A DNA stretch of 64,000 bases from Vanrija pseudolonga. Lineage: Eukaryota; Basidiomycota; Tremellomycetes; Trichosporonales; Trichosporonaceae. The notes beneath the pieces are model-generated. The model was not told the DNA's origin and did no database searches. It was given only the letters and a program-made list of their open reading frames with translations. Below are positions 56,995-64,000 of this stretch, one piece after another. Each line of letters starts with the position of its first letter. The first letter of the stretch is position 1. The stretch lies in NCBI RefSeq assembly GCF_020906515.1, contig NC_085852.1, positions 1,240,001 to 1,304,000 of the forward strand, read 5' to 3'. Position numbers and translations under genes: made by a program.

Positions 56995-57657
56995 CATAGG
57001 ACGGAGCATGGGATGTAGTGTACGATGACTATGCATATGTACAGGAGGTTTGAGCGCATTGTCTATGTTGATGCGATGGTGCGTGCTGACGGCAGTGGAT
57101 GTGGACGGGTTCAGTCAGGCACGGGCCGATCACTGGCCCCGCAGCCATCAACGTCGTGGACCCAAGCGAGGGGGGGCAACAACAAGCTTGAGCTCTCCTC
57201 CAAGTCGTTCTACCTCGTGTTCGATGTAGGAAATACCTGTCTTTGCGTAGAGAGGGGCCCATTCGTACCCAGAGCAAGATGTTAGCAGTGTCGATAAGCA
57301 TGCCCCCACCCGCAGCCAGTCGCCGTGCGGTGTTTATGTATTATGAGGTCATTGACTGATAAGGGAATCGGGTCATTGGCGGCACAATCGGGTAACCAAC
57401 GTGATGGGGGGGGAACCAGGTGTGCGCCGATATGGCCGGCTTTGGCCACCCGCGACGACGCCGCCGGCCGCGATGGCGGGTCACGACGACCCACCACAGC
57501 AGCAGCGCGCCCTGTCCTGTCCCCTTCATCCCCCACGTATCCCAGCATCGCCCATACAAACATCCTTTACATACTCATAGTCATACATGTGAGCATGGGT
57601 ATATCTTGGCGGCACTAACCCTCTAGCAGAAGACATCTCCCACCCAACACACCAGCC
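56995..57657. other. Intergenic region upstream of URC1
   Basis: 663 bp with no supported gene. It carries two GATAAG sites (57293-57298 and inside 57356-57363), annotated separately, and a pyrimidine-rich leader just before the start codon. Confidence 0.55.
57293..57363 (+). promoter_or_regulatory. Pair of GATAAG (GATA-factor) sites upstream of URC1
   Basis: TCGATAAG at 57291-57298 and CTGATAAG at 57356-57363 fit the fungal GATA consensus (HGATAR). They lie about 300-360 bp before the URC1 start. GATA factors such as AreA and Gln3 control use of secondary nitrogen sources. Uracil is one such source, so nitrogen regulation is a reasonable inference. Confidence 0.5.
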
Positions 57658-59729
57658 ATGGCAGACCTGTCAGCCATCCTCGAGCTGCTGCACAAGCTCG
57701 ACAGTAAGCAGGAGAAGCTCGCCGCGCAGGTATGTCTTGTCTCACCCTCCCCCTCCCCCTCCCCCTCCTTTGCTAACCTGCTACCAGGTGGAAGCCCTCA
57801 CCATCGCGCAGCGCAAGAGCGCTGCGTCGTCGCAGCCTCCCTCGCCCGCCCTCGCCGGTATCGACAACATCCCGTGCGGCCCAGCGGGGATCGCGATCCC
57901 CGGCAGCGCGAGCCCGCGCGGCGGCGGCGTCGAGGCGCTCAGATCCGCCGCGTCGAGCCTCAGCACGTCGCCCCCGCCCTCGGGCATCGCGATGAGCCTC
58001 GGCTCTGCGTGGAACGGCCCCGGCAACTCCGTCGCCCAGCCGACGCCGCAAGGCCATGCGGGCCACATCCACGGCAGACTTAGCATCTCGGACACGCCTG
58101 TCAGCGGGAGCCCCGCGCCCCAGGAGGGCAAGAAGAAGGACAAGGGGCTGTACCCCTCGCGTGTGGTGCTCACGAGTGCGTTCCCGGGCCGTATGAGAGC
58201 TGACAAACAGCGTATCCGTACCAGGCTGGCGTGAAGCCCGTCCCGATCCATTGGGGCGCCGGGCGTGAGTGCCGCCTCCTTGGGTGTGTTTGTGCAGACC
58301 CGTGCTGACGCGCATAGCCACCGGCAAAGAGCGTGGACCAGTCGTCTGCTCGCGTATCGGAAAGAACCTGCTCATCAGAAACGCCATTGGCGCGCACGCT
58401 GGCTCGTACTCGATCTACCGCGCGCTCAGCATCGCCATGGGCCAGCTGCGTCCCGACTGGCGCCCAGATCTCACCAACACCCATGTGAGTAGTTGGGACA
58501 AACAGTGGTGGTGTGGCCGGTGTGGCGGTGGCGCACGTGTGTGGACAGGTTACTCACCCCGCCAGCCTCCGTTCGTTCTCTCGCCCCAGCCCGGATGGTT
58601 TGGTGACGGCACCGGACGCGGCGAGGAGGGCAACCACAAGGACTGGAAGATTGTGTCGTTTGACCCGTGGGGCGCCATGTCCCAGGAGGTGTGGGCAAAG
58701 GAGTACGCCGACGGCCTTGATGTGCGCCCGACCATTTCCCAGACGATGGCGCACATCAAGATCGAAGAGCTCGATGTGCTGGCGAGAAAGGGCGAGTTCC
58801 CGGTCGACGGCGAGATTGTCATTCGGTCGCCCGAGCTCCCCGCCTTCCCCGGCGTGGACCAGGGCGTCGAGGTCAACACGTACAAGGCTGCGATTGACCC
58901 CGTGTGGTTCCTCCCCGGCGTTGCTGCGCGCCTCGGCATCGAGGAGTCGACTCTCCGCCGCGCCCTGTTCGAGGACACGGGCGGCATGTACCCCGAGCTC
59001 CTGACGCGGCCCGACATCAAAGCGTTCCTGCCCCCGATTGGCGGCATGACCGTCTACATCATGGGCGACCCGGCCAAGCTCTCGGACCCCAACACGGAGA
59101 TCACCTGCCGCCCGCACGACTCGTGCTCGGGCTCGGACGTGTTCGGCTCGGACATCTGCACGTGCCGCCCGTACCTCATCTTCGGAATCTCCGAGGCCAT
59201 CAAGACGGCGCAGCGCGGCGGCGTCGGCGTCATCGTCTACTTCCAGAAGGAGGGCCGCGCGCTCGGCGAGGTCGTCAAGTACATGGTGTACAACCGGCGC
59301 AAGCGTGGCGGCGACTCGGCGGCAGAGTACTTCAACAACACGGCGGTCGTGGCGGGCGTCAAGGACGCGCGCCACCAGGCCCTCATGCCGGACGTGCTCC
59401 ACTTCCTCGGCATCAAGCACATCACCAACCTCATCTCGATGAGTAACATGAAGTACGACGCGATTATCGAGTCGGGCATCACGGTCAAGAACCGGTACGA
59501 GATTCCAGAGGAGCTGATTCCGGCCGACGGGCGTGTCGAGATTGATGCCAAGGTGGGTGATTCGTTCGCAACCGTTGCTCACCCGCCAGATCCAGGCAGG
59601 CTACTTTTCGAAGAAGGAGGTCACGGACGATACGGTGCACAAGACCAAGGGCCGCAACTGGGGTGAGTGGCGCTGTGTGGCAACCGCCAGGAGCAAGCTG
59701 ACCCCGTTACAGAGGATATCATCCACTAG
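57658..59729 (+). CDS. URC1: Urc1, GTP-cyclohydrolase-II-like protein of uracil catabolism
   Basis: Member of the fungal Urc1 group, required for the URC route of uracil use as nitrogen source; its chemistry is inferred from its relation to GTP cyclohydrolase II (RibA). Exons 57658-57729, 57788-58175, 58211-58264, 58318-58484, 58590-59552, 59590-59662 and 59713-59729 give 577 residues. The N-terminus MADLSAILELLHKLDSKQEK is a short coiled coil with a disordered linker. The GTP-CH N-terminal block runs from TTYPYQAGVKPVPIHWGAG to GGMTVYIMGDP. The RibA-like catalytic domain has the zinc Cys triad in CRPHDSCSGSDVFGSDICTC. It also has VYFQKEGRALGEVVKYMVYN, the counterpart of the RibA YHRQEGRNIG loop. 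An alternative acceptor at 58565, in frame, would add eight residues (PPFVLSPQ). The last exon is 17 nt and ends EDIIH. Confidence 0.82.
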
Positions 59730-60342
59730 AGTGGCCGACACGGCGCATCGACGTCACGCAAGCATGTACTATAGAACTGGATAGGAACAGGAAGGGGTCT
59801 GATAGTTGTCTTAGTCGCCTCTGCGGCACATGCATGGGTTGTGAACTGCTGTGGTTGTTGTGCGGTTGCCTAATTATAAATGTTAGGAATTCAGGAGGGT
59901 AGCCTTATACACTTGTTGTGCTCCAGAGCATTAGCGGGAGCATTTGACACCTGTTGAGCAACAACCTCACTCTTGTGCACGACCATCACCGTACCACCAG
60001 CACTCACCTTCTTCTCCCTATGAGCGATCAACAAAGCCAACATCGTCTCCCTCACCACCCCAATGCATGCATTCTACTCTCACGAGCACATGATGATCTA
60101 GGACCTAGTTCCAGCCTCTATGCATCATCTGAGCCTCGCAGCGTTGCAATCAAGCCCACTGAAAATAATCCCGCTAACGCCGGCCCAGCCCTCGCCGTGG
60201 CAGTTTTCACTCATCTCGATTTTCCATTGTACGGCGGCGTGTCGTCTGCCAGGCAGCGCGCGTTCTCGACGTTGTCGACCTCTACGCCGTCGAGCACAAC
60301 ACCTACCTCACCTCACCTTACACACCCCCAAAAGACGCCATC
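59730..60342. other. Intergenic between URC1 and the eIF3h gene
   Basis: 613 bp with no supported gene. The first part (about 59790-59960) is AT-richer and suits URC1 3' processing; the second part is C/T-rich and probably the eIF3h leader. Confidence 0.5.
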
Positions 60343-61648
60343 ATGACGTCCATGGCAGCAGCGATCGCTGCGTCCCTCCCCGCGCAGACGGCCCCGACCC
60401 CCGCCCCCGCGCCGGCGCCAGCCAAGGTGCCCGCGCGCATGGAGGGCTTCCTCGACGTCGAGGCCGCGCGCGACGTCGAGAGCGTCAAGCTCTCGTCGCT
60501 CGTTTTCCTCAAGGTGCTCAAGCACTCGACCGACTCGCTCCCCGCGCCCCCGCCCCAGACGTTCCAGCAGGACCGTAACGCCCCGCCCCCGACCAACCTC
60601 TCGAGCCACCCCGACGCGCTCGGCGTGTTCCTCGGCCTCGACCTCGACGGCGTCATGGAGGTCGAGGACAGCTTTGCCCTCCCTGCTGGCGAGACGTCGC
60701 TTGGTGGTGAGTTGTGTGTGGGGTTGGGCCGGGCGAGAGTCGGAGCTATCGCAGCTGCCCAAGCAAGCAAGCCCTTGCCACCCAAGAATGCGTAAACTGA
60801 CTTACACCCAGCCCACTCGTACTCCAACCGCCTCCTCGGCCACCTCCGCGAGGTCCAGACCCCCGACTCGCCCGTCGGCGTCTACCTCTCGACCCACAAC
60901 GGCGGCTTTGTCACCCGCGGCGCCGTCGACCTCATGGTCGCCGTCGAGAAGGCCGCTGGCCGCGGCAAGGCTATCCTTGTCATCCACGACGCTGGCAAGG
61001 CCGCCAACTCGTCCGACCTCAGCATCAAGGCGTACAAGCTGTCTGAGGGTGCCCAGGAGGCTGCCAAGAGCGGAAAGTGGGACGTCACGGCGTGAGTTTG
61101 CATGTGGTGGAGGAGATAAGACCGGCACTAACGAACCCAGCCTTGCCGAGAACAAGCTCACCGCCGCTACCATGCTCACGCCCCTCCCCCTGACCGTCTC
61201 GTCGCCCGCGCTCATCAACGCGTTCCTCGCGACCCTCACGACGCCCGCGACCACCGCCGCGCCCTCGCTCTCGTCGCCCGCCGTTCCCCTCCCCCCCACC
61301 TTCCTCCCCCTCGTCAACCCCCTCCCCCACTCGCTGCCCGAGTACCTGAGCAACACGCTCGACGGGCTCACGCTGCACACGCACGAGGCCAACAACCTCG
61401 CGTTCATGACGCGCCAGATTGCGCGTGAGAAGGCAAAGCACGAGCAGACGATCAAGGAGCGCGAGGAGGAGAACGCCCGCAGGCGCAAGGCCAACCAGCC
61501 CGAGCTCCCCGCCATCTCGGCAGAGATCCGCGGCGGCACAAAGGAGCCAAGCAGGTTGGAGATGCTCTGCCTTCAGGGCCAGGTCGACGGCCTGGCAAAG
61601 TCGATGGGTGCCGAGGCCGGCAAGGGCCTCGTCAGGTGTTATCTGTAG
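60343..61648 (+). CDS. Translation initiation factor 3 subunit h (eIF3h)
   Basis: MPN-domain subunit of the eIF3 complex on the 40S ribosome. Exons 60343-60706, 60812-61091 and 61141-61648 give 383 residues (human 352). After an Ala/Pro-rich N-tail the MPN fold starts with SVKLSSLVFLKVLKHSTDSL. GVFLGLDLDGVMEVEDSFAL follows, then HLREVQTPDSPVGVYLSTHN and GGFVTRGAVDLMVAVEKAAG, then ILVIHDAGKAANSSDLSIKA. There is no H-x-H JAMM metal site, as expected for eIF3h. The C-terminal helical part has YLSNTLDGLTLHTHEANNLA, a charged coiled coil (REKAKHEQTIKEREEENARR) and the family ending MLCLQGQVDGLAKSM. Introns are 105 and 49 nt. Close relatives eIF3f and Rpn8 are less likely given the AYKLSEGAQE and C-terminal blocks. 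Confidence 0.9.
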
Positions 61649-61767
61649 CCTAGTACCAGTCAGTGGGGTACACTAGCTTGATGTAGAGCGCGCCGCTCGA
61701 GCCGCGGTGCCATGCATTGGTTGTGCATAGAGTCGGTGTGGGTATATGGGTGTCGCTACAGTCTATA

Positions 61768-63946
61768 TCACCACGTCATCCACATCTCGGGTGTCAAGAC
61801 TGGGGGTCAGCGCTGGTGGGACGCACACTCACTCTTCCTCATTGAATACCACGCGGAGATGGCGAGGTCCTTCTGCCAGAAGGCGGGGATCGCCTGTCCT
61901 CGCCTGAGCACCATGCTCTCGTCGGCCCAGTCCTCGTCTTGCACAATCTCCTCAATCTGCACCTCGTTACTCCTCAAAAGGGACGAGTACACGCGCTGCC
62001 GGGACGCCGAGCCAAGGGCGTCGGCCTTGACCGGCGTGCGGAACGACAGGATCGGGTTGTACGTGTTCGAGCAGATGAAGACCGTGTTGAGGACCTTGTC
62101 CTTCTCGTCTGGGTCGTGCCCGCCGTTCTCGTCCGTGAAGATGCGGCACTGCGCAAAGCTCGACGCGAGGGTGACGGCCACGGCGCGCATCGTGCGGCTA
62201 CCCGGCAAGCCGACCACGTTCTGGGTCCTGTCAGCATGCCGACGCTTCATGGACGCACAGTCACGACTACGCCGCCGGGCTGGAGCACGTCCTGCACGTC
62301 GTGCCAGAACTCGCGGGTGAACAGCTCCACCGGCAGCTCGCCCGCACTGAAGCAGTCCTGCACGATCACGGACCAGCGCGAGCCGGCGCCGCCCCGCGCG
62401 TCCTCGGCTGACAGGCGGACGAACTCGGCGCCGTCGTCGATCACCGAGCCGTGCGGCGGCATAGAGTCCTCGGCGTACATGCCGAAGAAGTTGCGCGCGG
62501 CCGCGGCCACCTCGGCGTCGTACTCTGGAAATAGTCAGTGGCATATGATAGAACGGCACGCACCGACGTAGTCGGTCGGGATGCCACGCTTCCTGGACGA
62601 CTCGGCAGCGACGCCGACACCGAGGCCACTGGGGGTCAGTCGTGGTCTGCGCTCAGGCCTACATTATCAGTGCGCGCGGTTCTGGCTGTGCCACACTCGC
62701 GGTGAGATTGACACCAGTGACCAGCTCGACGCCACGCGCAGACTCCGCCACACTGGCGCGCTGCGCGAACCACCCAAACTCCTGCACGAAGAACGCGGCG
62801 AATATGCTGCTCGTCAGCCGAGCCCGGCCGCGTCATACCCACGAGTCGCCGAGGCGCGGCGTATAGCTCCCTCGCGCGTTCTTATCGTACTCGAACCATC
62901 GGCCCCCGACGAGCGAGTTGTCAACACGCAGGAACCGGTACCCGTCGCGCCTGTTATCCGCGACCACGACCTGGCCGGTGCGGCCGCGGACCGAGCGGTG
63001 GATGAAGAGGTCGCCGTCGGGTGTGGCGTATGGCGGTGTGGCGGCGTTGTGGATCCAGACGTACCACACTGCGCCGATGACGCCGATATGCGCCAGCCGG
63101 ACGGCGTGCGGGAGGAGGGTGGCGAGGAGAGAACGCCGGCGGGGGCGTGGATCAACAGACGACTGTGATGGGACGACCAGCGCCACGAGGTGCAGACCCG
63201 CCGAGACGACGAGGAGCTCGGGGTCAGCGCTGCCACTTGGTCAACTTACTGCTCGTTCTGGATGCGATACGGCGTGTGCGATCCAGCTATACTTGTCTGC
63301 GCCATACTGATCAATTGTCGAGTCCATGGCCCTGCGAACCAGCCACACAGGGAAGGCAGGAGCAATGATGACGCCGAGGATGGTAACAGCTCCAACCACT
63401 GGACCATCTGCCGATGTCTTCTTCGATACCAGGCCCGCACCATGAACATAGGCATCCTGGTACATCAGCGTCGAACCGACACCCACTCACAGTCAGCGAG
63501 AAGAAGCACCCCGCGACGCCGACGACGGGCAGCGCAGAGAGCCCAAGCTGCGCCGCGAAGGCACCCCACTCCGGCCCGAGAAAGGTACCACACTCGCTCG
63601 CTATGCGACGCCCTCCGAGCGCCGCAACATCGACCCCCAGCGCAGCGAGGTATGCCCACGTTGCGGGCGACAAGCAGTCCACTCTCACCCACGCCGCGGC
63701 CGACGCGGCCAGGTACCCCGCCAACAGAAGGTAGGGGTGCAGGCCCAGCGGCAGCGAGTTGTACAGCGGCACCAGTTGCTGGTGCTGCAGCGCGATATAG
63801 GTGCCGAGGACGGCGGGGAGGACGACGGCCGCGAAGACGAGGGTGGGGTACGAGGGCGGCGTCCTCGCTGCGGTCTGCGACCCGGCGGACGCGGCAGGCG
63901 TCGCGGCCGAGGTCGAGGCCGGCGCGGCCTTGCGTTTCGGCAGCAT
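61768..63946 (-). CDS. Membrane-bound spermidine-synthase-like protein
   Basis: Predicted multi-pass membrane protein with a cytosolic or lumenal aminopropyltransferase-type Rossmann domain. Minus-strand exons 63491-63946, 63250-63456, 62843-63216, 62663-62806, 62564-62628, 62259-62524, 61833-62220 and 61768-61799 give 643 residues. About six hydrophobic segments lie in residues 30-270, for example YPTLVFAAVVLPAVLGTYIA and GAVTILGVIIAPAFPVWLV. The catalytic-type region has: RFLRVDNSLVGGRWFEYD; IFAAFFVQEFGWF; the SAM-binding motif ALIIGLGVGVAAE; and DYVEYDAEVAAAARNFFGMY. It continues with SVIVQDCFSAGELPVELFTR, VLQPGGVVVTNVVG and a C-terminal ~130-residue region. All seven introns are 33-39 nt. 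Whether it makes polyamines or only keeps the fold is unknown; the usual catalytic Asp pair is not obvious. Similar membrane fusions are known in bacteria and fungi. Confidence 0.8.
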
Positions 63947-64000
63947 GCGTGCAGTAGGCTGCTTGGCTCAGTGAACCGCACGAAACGGTCCGGACAGCTC
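63947..64000. other. Window end, 5' flank of the spermidine-synthase-like gene
   Basis: 54 bp of sequence upstream of the minus-strand start codon. Nothing further can be read from it. Confidence 0.5.

Noticed and set aside
1-64000. Mobile elements, viral fossils, tRNA or rRNA genes
   Set aside because: No reverse transcriptase, integrase, transposase or capsid motif, no long terminal or inverted repeats framing a coding block, and no cloverleaf with A and B boxes was seen on reading.

Overview
The window is nuclear DNA of a basidiomycete yeast or yeast-like fungus. It is GC-rich, gene-dense and full of very short introns (mostly 32-60 nt) with GTGAGT/GTAAGT-type donors and CTGAC or CTAAC branch sites a few bases before the acceptor. 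The intron style, the gene families and the Trp/Cys-level detail of the proteins fit Tremellomycetes, most likely Trichosporonales; that placement is inference, since no rDNA or barcode gene is present. I see no mobile element, viral fossil, tRNA, rRNA or CRISPR array. Twenty-two protein genes are supported, plus one weaker small gene. Gene models were built by joining reading frames at splice sites so that the phase closes exactly and conserved residues are kept.

Left part (1-16 kb): a CSC1/OSCA/TMEM63-type membrane protein, a 4E-T-like eIF4E-binding protein, then on the minus strand Urb2/Npa2 (60S assembly) and Swc4/DMAP1 (SWR1 and NuA4 chromatin complexes), the latter head to head with Rrp45 (exosome).

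Middle part (16-31 kb): a 1758-residue disordered protein of unknown function, a 585-residue disordered protein whose start codon appears to be split by an intron, a membrane-anchored pepsin-fold protein that has lost catalytic aspartates, the small GTPase Rac1 with an apparent 3-nt microexon, and a mitochondrial DUF1279 (FAM210/Nat2) protein.

Right-centre (32-44 kb): mannose-6-phosphate isomerase, two AAAP amino-acid transporters of different subfamilies, a mitochondrial fusion of an Apd1/Aim32-like thioredoxin-like ferredoxin with an adrenodoxin-type ferredoxin, and RNA polymerase II subunit Rpb4 on the minus strand.

Right part (45-64 kb): a 1963-residue DH-BAR-SH3 Rho guanine-nucleotide exchange factor, a possible 81-residue gene, Utp4 (minus) head to head with Tfb4 (TFIIH), Urc1 (uracil catabolism), eIF3h, and a membrane-bound spermidine-synthase-like protein (minus).

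The content is mostly housekeeping: ribosome assembly and RNA decay (Urb2, Utp4, Rrp45), transcription (Rpb4, Tfb4, Swc4), translation control (eIF3h, 4E-T-like), and Rho signalling (Rac1 and the GEF). I found no dedicated gene cluster or obvious new multi-gene system. The most unusual signals are in gene architecture: a 3-nt exon, a split start codon, 32-39-nt introns, stop-free introns of length 3n, a ferredoxin-ferredoxin fusion, and a degenerate aspartic protease.
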